DNA from: Hymenopus coronatus
Taxonomy: Eukaryota; Arthropoda; Insecta; Mantodea; Hymenopodidae
DNA length: 64,000 bases
Assembly: GCA_030762935.1 (NCBI GenBank)
Contig: CM060895.1
Span: 76,491,001-76,555,000 of the forward strand
Direction of reading: 5' to 3'
This document shows positions 1 to 10,721 of the stretch, piece after piece. The stretch's first letter is position 1; the number at the start of each line of letters is the position of its first letter. The position numbers were made by a program, and so were the translations under genes. Under the pieces are notes generated by a model that was not told the origin of the DNA, did not search any database, and saw only the letters and a list, made by a program, of their open reading frames with translations.

Positions 1-848
1 TGACTTTCTCTACCTCTCTGCAACAAATTATGGTTAAAAAGCTCATGCTTCTATTTACTTCATGCTAAGTCAGAATAAATTAGCAGAAATAGACTTACTT
101 CTTGCTTCCTTGTAAGTAGAAGCTAAAACAGGCAGTACCATAGGTTAAAGTAATAGTTAAAAGCTGGGTGCTATGTGACTGCAGTTACATTGTATGGGCA
201 GGAGTTGACAAATTCCTGTATGAGAAAAGTATGTTTTTCAAGGCTGAAACCAAAAACAAGGAATATCTCAAAAACGATCAACTCCACGAAAAAAATGTAT
301 ATAACATAAATTGTGTGTTTTAATGTGCTCTGCATTTTTTGTTCCAAGGTTTTGTCTATCTCTTACGGTTTAATAGTTACACAAAATTCCGTAAAATTCA
401 TCCAGAATAAAGTAGTCTTCAGAGGCTATTCCCACAAAATTCAAGATATACATATTATTTGTCAGGTATATATCTTTAATGTACGATATTTTAATCAAAA
501 TCGTTAGAGCCATTTTTTAGAAAATCAAAACTTTCGAAAATTTTTCCATGTGAAGGGTAGTTAGGGGTGGGGGATTTTCTTGAAAATCTTCGTGCCGCAT
601 CCCTAGAAGATACTGAACTTAAATACCAAGTTTGGCATTTAACGATCTTTACGTTTTTGAACTATGCTGCCCACAGACACACACATACACACAGACACAT
701 TCGGACATTTTTCTAAAAATGCTCTTTTTAGATTCAGGTGGTCTCAAAACATGTATTTCCAGTGAAATCTCGGTATCGAATTTTTGGGTGCAATGCAATA
801 CCTTCTCTATACACTATGTACATAGTAGGTATGAGCAGAGAAAATAAA
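1..848 (-). repeat. Family A element, nearly complete, cut by window start
   Basis: The copy runs from the CATGACTTTCTCTAC end (its first ~25 bp lie outside the window) through all conserved internal blocks to the stem-loop end near 800-840 (CTTCTCTATACACTATGTAC). The short ORFs inside it recur in other copies and are shadows of the repeat. The internal (CA)n block near 680-700 is short. Family assignment rests on direct comparison with the copies at 9544 and 47314. Confidence 0.9.
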
Positions 849-889
849 AATATTGAGAAGTGTTACAGACTACCTCTACCCTCCAACCA

Positions 890-1884
890 TACATGATAGG
901 AGGTGAATAAGAGCAAATATTTGTATCACCGTTTGAGGACTATGAGATGATGCAGTATTTGCAGTTTTTTCGCTGTTTTCTAAAGTTATGTTGAATTGTT
1001 TGACTACCCCCTTCCACAAATTGTGCGCATAATTTGGTTATCTACACTGACGTCACGCATTTATGGGATAAACAAAACCTCCCTAACATCTTCACAGTGA
1101 CGTGTGTGTCAAGAATCAGCTGCGAACCTGGTGGGAAAAGTTCGAACCACTCATTTCTCCCGCTCTTTGGTGGGCCACCGTGGGAGTCAGTTCTTCAGTC
1201 TAACTGGAAATTCGGCGAAGGATAGATCGTCCTTAAAAGCACAATGAAGTTTCGTTGCGTAACCACCAAGGATAATCAAAAGTGGAATTTCTTTTGGCTA
1301 TAGAAAAATTGTGGGATCGAATATGTTTTGGCAAACTATTCAATATTGTTTTGAAAACCCCACTTGCTAGTAGGGACAATAGGTGTTTTTTATTGCAAGA
1401 TTTATTTTACAAATTGTAAAGGCACAGTCTGTAACTTACAAATGTAGCAAATATAAAACTTACTCTAAGCAAAATGCACTAACAGAAAAATCAGTTATAC
1501 CTTTAACGGCTGCTTGTTTAAAGATCTTGAGTTAACAAATTGTAAGTTTCCTGGAATCTTTCTCCCAGTAATAACAGTACAATGGTCATGAGGAGAACTT
1601 CACGTTGTTTTTAGGTGGATGTTATTCATTATCTCAGGCGAGTGCTGTTTACATAATAGGTCACACGGTTGACTCTCCTCTGCACTTTGCCCTGCCCGAC
1701 TATAAGTGGAATGATGTATGTAAACACAACATAGGCAAAGCATTCAAAACACATTATACCCTGAAATTCATGCCTCATTTATGACAAAGCTATTAGTAAG
1801 CTGACAAAATGAGATACACTTCTGTTACAGCATTGTTCTCTGTTAAATATAACATTATTTGTACCCATTCACCTCCCACCTGTA
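890..1884. mobile_element. Family B MITE-like element, copy 1
   Basis: The left end (TACATGATAGGAGGTGAATA) and the reverse complement of the right end (TACAGGTGGGAGGTGAATGG) form imperfect terminal inverted repeats. A TA dinucleotide sits at both borders, which suggests TA target duplication. The outer parts match the element at 58748-59746 (blocks 895-985, 1597-1710 and 1720-1880 align with that copy). An internal stretch of about 600 bp (roughly 987-1596) has no counterpart there. No transposase frame is visible, so the element would be non-autonomous. The overall length (about 995 bp) is close to that of copy 2. Confidence 0.6.
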
Positions 1885-1948
1885 TATTAATGGGTATAAC
1901 ATTACTCTTAGGGGAGGTTATTTTCCGATTTTCATTTCAATCGAAGGA

Positions 1949-2070
1949 AGTAAAACAGACTATTTCGGATAGTATTTATCTCGATTAGCATAAAGTAAAT
2001 AGAAGGAGAATATTTTTAAGGATAGATTGAGACAAGGTACATAAACTTATATGAGTGGAACAGATCAGAC
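1949..2070 (+). repeat. Family A distal-end fragment
   Basis: The segment holds the conserved block TTTATCTCGATTAGCATAAA and the degraded end GAGTGGAACAGATCAGAC. It is the last ~120 bp of a plus copy with no upstream part. Confidence 0.7.
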
Positions 2071-2085
2071 TTTTTATAACGTAAC

Positions 2086-2166
2086 TTCGGTGATTTCTTG
2101 ATATAGAATGTTTGGATGCAATTCTATACCTTCCTTATCTCTGTAAATTGTAGGTATTCCGTACAT
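2086..2166 (-). repeat. Family A stem-loop-end fragment
   Basis: Degraded match to the terminal ~80 bp of minus copies: the GGTGAAATCTCGGTATCGAA block, then ATACCTTC and a decayed stem-loop. It lies directly before the start of the next A copy. Confidence 0.55.
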
Positions 2167-2173
2167 AATAGAA

Positions 2174-2842
2174 AAATCTGAAGTGTTCCATTCACATCAC
2201 TATCTCTACATCTCTGCAACAAATTATTGTTAAAAAGCTTATGCTTCTTTTTGCTTCATGCTAATCAAGAAAAATTAGCAGGAATACTTGCCTCCTTGTA
2301 AGTAGAAGCGAAATAAGGGAGTATCATAAGTTAAAGTGATAATCAAAAGCTGGTTGCTACGTGACTGAAGTTCCTTTATTTGCAAGGACAGAAGTTCACA
2401 AATTCCTGTATGAGAAAAGTATATTTTTAAAAGCAAAAACAAGGCATATCTCCATGATCAATTCCAGGAAAAAAATGTATATAACATAAAATGTGTGTTT
2501 TAAGGTGCTCTACATTTTTATGTGGTAAGTTTTTGTCCATCTCTTACAATTTAGTATAAAAGTAATCTTCAGCGGCTATTCCCAGAAAGTTCAAGATATA
2601 CATTTTATTTGACACTTAAACATCTTTAATATACCTTATTTTAATCAAAATCGTTACAGCCATTTTTGAGAAAATCAAAATTTTAAAAAAATTTTCCATG
2701 TAAAGGGTAGTCTGGGGTGGGGTGATATGGCTCAAAATCGTTGTGTCGCATCCCTGGAAGACACTAAACTTAAATACCAAGTTTGGTATTTTTCCGATTT
2801 TTCGTTTTTGAGTTATCGTGTTCACAGACACACGACCTTTTA
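2174..2842 (-). repeat. Family A element lacking the stem-loop end
   Basis: The copy begins with the ATCTGAAGTGTTCCATTCAC end and follows the family through the GATGCGACACGAAG-type block (seen here as TTGTGTCGCATCCC) to ACAGACACACGACC. It stops at the microsatellite position, so the last ~150 bp are missing. Confidence 0.85.
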
Positions 2843-3590
2843 TTGAAAAGTAAAAAGGCAGGGATGTAAAATAATTTAGGACTGCAATAATTAAAGTTCT
2901 TAGTGTAGGGACAGCATGGTTACTATTTCCCTGAAGCAAGTTAGAGAGTATTCCTTACAAGAGGCGGCATTTCAAGCTTCAGTACTCCAGTGTTGTGCTC
3001 CAGATAGGGACCATTTGAATAGGAACAGCGAAGTTCATGGAACATTAATGATAATGCCGGCAATGCTATCAACATTAAGCGTCGTTAACACGGAGTATGG
3101 TCGGGAATGGCATCATTTATATGGCAAATACCAATAATTATAGTAAACACAAGCGTTCGGGTTTGCTTTCTGGCCGACCGTCTACAACCCTCCGCCGTCG
3201 TTGGTATAAATAACGCTCTCTGCAGCCGTTGGTCGTAAAGACATGCCTGCTAGCGTATGCATAGCCTATTTCATTTATTTATAGATCTCAATAAAGCCTT
3301 ACAAGCCATTTTGATCTAAAGCTTATGAGGACAGAATGGAAAGGTTCCTCGATTGTGCCTCGCTTCCTCAAATATATGACGATCTTTCGAGATCCGTGCA
3401 TGCGCATTTTTATGTTAAGATTCCCATAGTGTGCCTTTAATGCTATTGGAGTCTTAAAATAAGAGAGCGATAAAGTCAATGTTACCACACACACACACAA
3501 AACTTTCTCTAACATGAAAAATTCACACAAAATCAGTGCGTATACATCAAACGGATTCCTCTAATAATGTAACATAATTCAAATAACAAT
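2843..3590. other. Unassigned stretch
   Basis: I recognise no gene or repeat here. Short frames at 2916-3137 and 3288-3530 encode no motif I know. A short (AC)n run lies at 3485-3500. Confidence 0.4.
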
Positions 3591-4382
3591 ACTTTCTCTA
3601 CACGTACTATGTACATAATTTTTCTCTATCTCTTACGGTTTGCCAGATACACAAAATTCCGCAAAGTTCATCCGGTATATAGATGCCTTCAAAGGCTATT
3701 CTCAGAAAATTGAAGATGTACATTTTATTTCTCATATAAACATCTTTAATATGCGATATTTTAATCAAAATCGTTAAGGCCATTTTTGATAAAATAAAAA
3801 TGTTCGAAAATTTTTGCACGAAAAGGGTAGTTGGAGATGGGGGGATTTTCTTGAAAATCTTCGTGTGTAATGGTTACCATGCAAGCTTCATATACCCAAG
3901 GTCGCGGGTTCAATCTCGGCGGAGGAAAATGGATTTTTTCAGGTGTAAAAATTCTTAGCATGGCTTCCTTCGGAAGGGAAGTAAAGCCGTGTCGTAGATT
4001 TACGACACGTAAACCTCAAGGCTGATAGAGAGGCCTCTGAGCAACATTAAGCGGTTTTCACGCCCAATTTAGAATGGGACTCTAAGAACCACAGCAGGTA
4101 AAGAGCGTCCATAAATAACACGCCATTTACATTTGAAAATCTTCGTTTCGCATCCTTGGAAGGTACTAACCTTAAATACCAAGCTTGTGTTTAACGGACT
4201 TTAGGTTTTTGATCTATGCTGTACATAGGCACACACGCACGGACCTTTTTGTAAAAATGCCATTTTTGGATTCAGGGGATCCAAAACATGTATTTCAGGT
4301 GAAATCTCGGTATCGACTTTTTTGGGTGAAGTATAATACATTCTCTATACACTATGTACATAATACGTGAAGAGAAAGTAAA
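3591..4382 (-). repeat. Family A element, rearranged and interrupted by SINE S1
   Basis: A plus-oriented terminal stem-loop piece (3591-3617, ACTTTCTCTACACGTACTAT) is fused directly to the interior of a minus copy (3618-3864). That copy resumes after an S1 insertion (4133-4382) and ends with its own stem-loop. The fusion at about 3617 implies a deletion with inversion, or an insertion of one copy at another. Confidence 0.85.
3865..4132 (+). mobile_element. tRNA-derived SINE S1 inserted into family A
   Basis: The SINE has a slightly truncated tRNA-like head (GTAATGGTTACCATGC) and a B-box-like GGTTCAATCTC. Its body is shared with the copies at 5244, 35039, 41595 and 51765 (GGCTTCCTTCGGAAGGGAAG). 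It is bounded by a 14-bp direct repeat TTGAAAATCTTCGT (3851-3864 and 4133-4146) that is single-copy in uninterrupted family A elements. This is a clear target-site duplication from retroposition. Confidence 0.88.
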
Positions 4383-5243
4383 AAGAAAGAATTATCAAAA
4401 CCGTTTTTATGAGATTATCTTTCTTATACATACAAAAACGCTATTCCTCTTTATAACATTAGTACAAGTTTCGCCAATATTTGAGATGTTTCGTGAGAGT
4501 AACACGCAGCAGGTGTTTGTCATTCTGGCCAGCTGACTAACGTGTCGTTAAACAATAGAAAGGCGTGGTGCTTTCTTCAGGGAAAAACCACACATTGGGG
4601 TGCAGAGCCGGTACTTTCCGACATAAATCGTGGAGGTTCAAAAAGTATTACGTTCACTAGGAGACGTGATTAATGGCGAGTGGTTATTACGGATTGCAGC
4701 CTTATTGGCAAGCCCGTCCCCTTCAACTACTGTCTGTAATAACACGGAGGGCAAACAAAATGAACTCCGATATAAGGGTGTTGCTCGAACACACCAGCTC
4801 TGACTATTAGCTTTGCTCTCATAACGCTGACCAACAAAAATCACGCAGGAAGTTTCCACTGCCTAGGTACGATTTATAATTCTTGGGAATCGAATATGCA
4901 CCCTCCCGACTCACTGGCAGGCACTTCATCACCGCCACGAGTTATGCCGCCGCTTGCTACAACCCCCATCGCTACCAACAGTTTTGCCCCCACATGGAGG
5001 GATGATATATCGCTTGAGTCATATTAGTAAGCATAGACAAGTATACAGCGTGGTTAAATAACCAACATGTAGTAAATACTGTGTACTCCCGAAAGGATAT
5101 ACAAAAGGAGCAGAAACTAAATCCTTTTTTCCGCTAATTAAAGTACGATTGAAAATAAATCTTCCAACAATTCCAGAACTTAGTCTGGCCACAGGAAAAC
5201 TGAAACCTATTTACATCGATTTCACATAATAGATGACCCTACG
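4383..5243. other. Unassigned stretch
   Basis: Mostly unique sequence with somewhat higher GC around 4560-5000. The small frames at 4354-4536 and 4638-4859 show no motif I know. Confidence 0.4.
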
Positions 5244-5534
5244 TAAAAAATGGAAATGGCGTGTTATTTATGGATGCTCTTTAACTCCTGAGGTTCTCAG
5301 CGTCCCATTCTATACTGGGCGTGAAAAACCGCTTAACTTTGCTCTTAGGCCTCTCTATCACGCTTGAGGTTCTTTCACGTGCCGTAAATCTAGACACGGC
5401 ATCAACGGCTTTACTTCCCATCCGAAGGAAGCCATGCTAAGGATTTTTACACCTGATAAACTCCATCGTCCTCCGCCGGGTTTGAACCCGCGACCTTTGA
5501 TATATGAAGTTAGCATGGTACACCACGGAGAGCT
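5244..5534 (-). mobile_element. tRNA-derived SINE S1, full length
   Basis: Read on the minus strand it starts GCTCTCCGTGGTGTACCATG, has the B box GGTTCAAACCC, the S1 body, and a tail ending CCATTTCCATT before an A/T run. An 11-bp duplication with one mismatch flanks it (ATGACCCTACG at 5233-5243, ATGAACCTACG at 5535-5545). Confidence 0.88.
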
Positions 5535-6055
5535 ATGAACCTACGAGCGCATACAAAAGAGCCTAAAAGACAGTTAATCATCTAATACACAACTGCATAA
5601 ACATAGACATTAGAGAGCAATATTAATCAAAGAAATTATTCACAATGGAGATACGTGGCCTGTTAGTAATCAACAATTATTATTCCAGCATTTACGAACT
5701 TTTGTAAATATATTAAATCCATAGATATCTAAACGAAATAGATGTATAAATAAATTGTATAATTAGTATGTACTAATTCTTAGCACAGAGAAATTCTACA
5801 AATAATCTAAACTATTAAATGTAGTAATTCAAAATTATTGTGATGGCCTTTGATACAAGGAGTTTATTTCTAAAACAAAAATTAAGTGAATATTATTATT
5901 ATTATTATTTATTGTAATAAGTTTAACTACTATATCATAATGACAAACAAATGTAAAAACTATTGTGTTGATAGCATGTAATAATGTATGAAGGCATGAA
6001 ATGTTATCTTTGTAACGGGCATGCAGATGCATGTTTAATTAAAAAAAATAAAAAT

Positions 6056-6096
<41 letters not shown>

Positions 6097-6100
6097 TTAA
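5535..6100. repeat. AT-rich stretch with (AT)n microsatellite
   Basis: Very AT-rich. It holds a short (ATT)n run at about 5893-5910 and an (AT)n tract at 6059-6088 that passes into (GT)n to about 6096. No gene is seen. Confidence 0.6.
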
Positions 6101-6102
6101 TT

Positions 6103-6625
6103 AGAGGATATATGTGTGGTTTACTCCCGATTATTCGTGTGCGGATTATCCGGTTCATGGTTTATCCGTGCATCCTCCCACTCTTTTTTTTTAATGTCAA
6201 CACACTTTTTTCTTCTTCTTTTTTTTTCTCTCCGCTGTGTGTTTTACAAATTTATTTTAAGTTGTTTTTCTTTGACACACACTGATAAACCTCAGAAAAG
6301 TTATTTTTTTTAATTTACACGTAACAGACAGGCTGATAACAGTAAAAACGTTACTCTGTTTTCACTTGGTGATCTTTAAACAATGGAGATGACTGTTATT
6401 GTCACATGGCGAGTTCTTTATTGCCACTTCCTAAAGAAGAACAATATCTATGCACAGAAGTGGAATAAAATTTTGAATATATATATATCGTGTATATATA
6501 TATACACGATATATATACACGATATATATGTTGTACCTTAAAACTTACGCATTTCTCGATTATTCGTATTTTTCGATTATTCGTGATTCTTCTCCCCTAC
6601 ATCACGCTGGATAATTGAGAGTATA
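6103..6625. mobile_element. Possible pogo/Tigger-like MITE remnant
   Basis: Both borders hold paired motifs of the type CGATTATTCG...GGATTATCCG (left near 6125-6170; right near 6555-6590, CGATTATTCGTATTTTTCGA). Similar motifs occur in termini of some pogo-like elements. Between them lie pyrimidine-rich and AT-palindromic sequences and no transposase. The limits are approximate. Confidence 0.3.
6480..6517. repeat. Perfect 38-bp AT-rich palindrome
   Basis: The arms around the centre between 6498 and 6499 are exact reverse complements (half-site ATATATCGTGTATATA). A further partial unit TACACGATATATA follows. Confidence 0.85.
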
Positions 6626-6636
6626 CGTAAAGCGAA

Positions 6637-6855
6637 CTTCAATTGTTTCATGTAGCGACCAGCTTTTAAAATGTTTGACTATCGCTTTAGCCTAGTATAT
6701 TCCCTTATTTCCCTCCTACTTACAAAGAAGCGACCAATTGTGCTAATATTTATCTCGATTAGCATGATGTACATAAAAGAATAATCTTTTCTAAGAATAC
6801 TCTATAGGCGGAAAAGCTAGAGAAGATCATGTGAATGGAACAAATCAGCATTTTT
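6637..6855 (+). repeat. Family A distal-end fragment
   Basis: The segment matches the last ~220 bp of plus copies: TTCAATTGTTTCATGTAGCG, the TCTCGATTAGCATGATGTAC block, and the end ATGTGAATGGAACAAATCAG. Confidence 0.8.
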
Positions 6856-7032
6856 TCCTCAGGATTATTAGGATTATCCATAACAGTAGCTTAGAAAATT
6901 CAAATACCTGTGTAATTTCTCTGATTGTTTCATACGTAGTGACGTTAATTTATCATATTTTACCACCTGGTCATTCTATTGCTTTGTGCCGTTTATCATT
7001 GAGTTTTTTGTTTACTCAGTGCCCCCAAATTA

Positions 7033-7632
7033 TTATTCTCTAACATCTATGTACATACCAGCTAGACAAGTTATTGTATTCCACCCCAAAAATTTGATGT
7101 TAAGATTTCACCGGAAATATATGTTTTGTGGTCCCGTGAGTCAGTAAAATCATTTTTAGAAAAAGGTCCATGTGTGTCTCAAAATAGCCTCTGAATATCT
7201 CTTTATTCTGAATGATTTTTGCAAAATTTTGCATAAAGGTTAAACTGTAAAGAGATGGGCAAACACTTACTGCTCGTAAAAGTATGCATTTTTAAAATAA
7301 ATAATTGACGTCATATACATTTTCTTGTAGATGACCGTCTTCGAAATATTCATTTTATTGGTTTCAACTATAGACTACCCAACATTTCTCATGCGAGACC
7401 ATGTAAAGCCAACCGTACCTGAATTGTTTCATATAGCGACCAGCTTTTAATAGATACTTTAGCTTAATCTAGTTTCTTATTTCCCTTCTGTTTACAAGGA
7501 AGCAAGTAATAAGATTAATTCTGATAATTTTATCTCGATTAGCATGATGAGCGTAAAATAATAATCTTTTTAAAGAATATTTAGCATATGTAATAGCTAG
7601 AGAAAGTTATGTGAATGGAACATATCATTTTT
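7033..7632 (+). repeat. Family A element with internal deletion
   Basis: Both ends are present: a decayed stem-loop, then TTTCACCGGAAATATATGTT at the left, and GAGAAAGTTATGTGAATGGA at the right. About 200 bp is missing at 7177, where GTGTGTCTC joins directly to AAAATAGCCTCTG. Confidence 0.85.
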
Positions 7633-7789
7633 TTTTTTTTTTGTAAGAATTTAAAATTTTCTGGTCAAATCATTGCGATGTAATATTTAAATTCATATTT
7701 TATTTGTACACTAGTTCAGATAAATAACATACGATTACCTCAATTTATTCATCCATACATACAATTGTTAAAGGACACGTCAAGAATAC

Positions 7790-7790
<1 letters not shown>

Positions 7791-7821
<31 letters not shown>
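7791..7821. repeat. (AT)n microsatellite
   Basis: Uninterrupted alternating TA run. Confidence 0.95.
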
Positions 7822-7822
<1 letters not shown>

Positions 7823-8269
7823 CTTAGTTACTTAATTTAAATTCTTCTTTGCTATAAAAGGAATTCTAAAATGAATGATTCTCTATAGATGTTAACATAC
7901 ACTTGTTATTTTTAACACTCTTTAAGTACTTTGGGTAACTTATTAAATAGCTGTTTCCCCAAATCCATTAGGTCTCGATTATTTAATTTACCCCTCAGTG
8001 TCGATCTAAAATATTCATTAGTTTCTTAAGCAATACTGGCAATCTATATACACACACATGAAGGTCTAACTTAGCATCTTATGACATTATATGTAACTGC
8101 TTGTTAGTTTTGTAAGCTATTGCAAATTACTGGCTTGGATTTTAAATATTTGCTTCCCCATCTCTTAGCTAAATTTAGGAATAAAAAGTATTACACCCAA
8201 AATTTAGACTTCATTATTTCATCGGAAAAGCATGGTTATAGATCCACCTCAACTACGCTTTACAAGGAA
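7822..8269. other. Unassigned AT-rich stretch
   Basis: No gene or repeat recognised. The frame at 8120-8317 runs into an A fragment and is not considered coding. Confidence 0.35.
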
Positions 8270-8378
8270 GTGTTTCCGAAAATGTTCCTTCTAATAGTTC
8301 TAATGATTTTGATTTAAGTAAGCTAATATATTAAAAGATGTTTACATGACAAAGTGTATATCTTAAAATTTGTATTAT
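8270..8378 (+). repeat. Family A internal fragment
   Basis: The segment matches the interior block around TAATGATTTTGATTTAAG and TTTACATGACAAAGTGTATA in plus orientation. No ends are present. Confidence 0.6.
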
Positions 8379-8879
8379 CACATATATCTAGCATATATTA
8401 AGCTAGAGACGAAAATTACTGCACAAAAGTGTATATCCGTTTTAAAACACAATTCATTGCAAATATCTTTTGTGACAAACTATTTCCCTGATATCCGTTG
8501 TAGTGTTCGATTTGTTCACTCTTTTTAAATGTTGTAGATTTTCATTCGTTTTTTACAAATGCATGGAATGAATATGGAATGTTACGGCCAGGGTAAAACG
8601 TTCAGTTGTTGAACATTTGAGTATTGCTATTCTCATTGTATCTATAGGGAAATATGCAATGTCGCTACTTCTGAAAACGTTTATTTCGATTAAAATGAAA
8701 TAAAAAAGTCAGCTTTTGTATGAGCTTTAGTTTGTATAACCACTAAATCCACTATAAATGATACAGGATGGAGAGAGTCATATAATGTAACACAAAGTTT
8801 TTATTTCTTTACCATTCTATTTATAGTGGGTATACAAAAATATATTGCATTTGTTCTAGATTTAATTGAACTATATGAT

Positions 8880-9285
8880 ACCACGCGCGCGCATATGTAT
8901 GTGCGAGTGTGTGAGGGAGGGGGTGATAAACAGAAAATAGCATAACTATAGTGTCAAAATTCGGTTATGTTTCAAACCAGAGATTTAAATTGAGATCTTC
9001 CAAGGATGTGGCAGGAGATTTTTAAGATATTTACCCCAACTCATAGCACTTTATGGAAAAACGTTATTTACTTGTTTTTTAAAAGGTGGCTCCAGTGATT
9101 CTAATTATATTAATCAAAAAATAATGCACGATAAATGTTATTGCTGTATTGAACTTTCTAAAAATAAGCTCTAAAGACCTCTTCACGGTGAATGCCATTT
9201 ATAACTTGCAAAACATAATATACAATATCTTACTGCTCAGAAAATTGAGATCTTGTTCAATCACATAACATAAAACAATCGCAAT
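8880..9285 (+). repeat. Old, diverged family A copy
   Basis: A GT-like variable block (8883-8915) is followed by recognisable blocks such as GATCTTCCAAGGATGTGGCA and CTTACTGCTCAGAAA. Divergence is higher than in other copies and the ends cannot be fixed. Confidence 0.5.
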
Positions 9286-9543
9286 AGTATATTGCGATGA
9301 AAGTGAGCGAAAACTTTCAAAAGACGAAACGAAGTTCAGTATTTTCAACTTACGAAATTCTGCAATAAATTTAGTACCCGTGTATCACATACAATTTTTT
9401 GGATGATGAGTATCAATATTAATTGAAATTAGTAATATTGGTTGGATACAAATGACTTCTATATGAAGGAAACATTAAGCAGTCGTTAAACAGCTATTCA
9501 TTGTTTCTTATAAATAAGATTTGTTGGCTTTGGAGACATTTTT

Positions 9544-10332
9544 ACTTTCTCTATAGGTGCTATGTATATAGTGTATAGAGAAGGTATTGCACTCCACCAA
9601 AAAATTCGATACCGAGATTTCACCGGAAATACATGTTTTAGGGTCCCCCATATCCAAAAAAAGTATTTTCAGAAAAAGGTCCGCGTGTTTGTGTGTGTCC
9701 GTGTGTCAGTGTGTCCTTAGGGATGCGACACGAAGATTTTGAGAAAAATCCTCCACCCCAAACCACCCTTTACATGGAAATTTTTTCGAAAATTTTGACT
9801 TTATAAAAAATGGCTCTTAATGATTTTGATTAAAATATCGTATATTAAAGATATTTACATGACAAATAAAATGTATATTTTGAATTTTCTGGGAATAGCC
9901 TTTGAAGACTGCTTTATTCTCGGTCAATTTTACGGAATTTTGCATAACTGCTAAACCGTAAGAGATGAACAAAAACTTAACACACAGCAAATGTAGAGCA
10001 CCTTAAGTCACACAATTTATATTATATACAATTTTTCTTGTGAAGTTGATTGTTTTTGAGATATTCCTTGACTGTTTCCAGCTATAAAGACTTATAATTT
10101 TCTCATACAGGACTTTGTGAACTCGTGTCCATAGAAACAAAGGAACTTCAGTCGCAGAGTAACCAGCTTTTGACTATCACTTTAACCTATGGAACCCCCT
10201 TATTTCGCTTCTACTAACAAGGAAGCAAGTAATAAGACTATTTATGCTAATGTTTGCTCCATTAGATGAAATAAATAGAATAATTTGTTGGAGTGATATG
10301 GAGAAAGTCATGTGAATGGAACACATCAGATT
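9544..10332 (+). repeat. Family A element, complete
   Basis: This is a good reference copy. The left terminal stem-loop pairs CTTTCTCTATA with TATAGAGAAGG around CTATGTATATAG. It is followed by ATTCGATACCGAGATTTCAC, a GTGT-rich microsatellite block, GGATGCGACACGAAGATTTT, the interior blocks, and the end AAGTCATGTGAATGGAACAC then ATCAGATTTTT. T runs lie on both sides. There is no long reading frame. Confidence 0.92.
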
Positions 10333-10721
10333 TTTATATGTAGTACCCTAATTAGAATCAATTTGACAATTTTAATTTGGATAAAGTGTTAGAAGTAACC
10401 TACAGATTGGGATAATCTATAAGTCTAAACAAAGGTACGAATTAGTGTTCAATAAATGTATGCTTAAATAACTGTTTTACTTATCATAGTGTGTTTTTGA
10501 ACCCACATGAACATTGCGGTTTTTTTTTTTCTATAGCAAACAGTTTTGATTGGGAGTGTTAACTTACGTCCAGTAACAACAATATGGGTAAGTATTAGAA
10601 ATTACTCGCTTTGTCCAAAAACCTTTTTATTGTTTTAACCATGTCCGAGATATTATTTCCTGATGATTTGAGTTTTCAACTGCTTTTCTAAATTCAAATG
10701 GCAAATTGCTAATTATTTGTT

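Noticed and set aside
3600..4382. tRNA gene at the S1 heads
   Set aside because: S1 heads have tRNA-like A and B boxes but belong to ~270-300 bp repeats with target duplications. They are SINE promoters, not tRNA genes.
9544..10332. Family A as a classical Helitron
   Set aside because: No CTRR end and no Rep/helicase coding were seen. The terminal structure fits the Helentron/HINE type better.
9544..10332. Family A as a SINE or LINE 3' end
   Set aside because: No A/B boxes, no A-rich tail of its own and no clear target duplications. Both ends are constant, which is unlike 5'-truncated LINEs.
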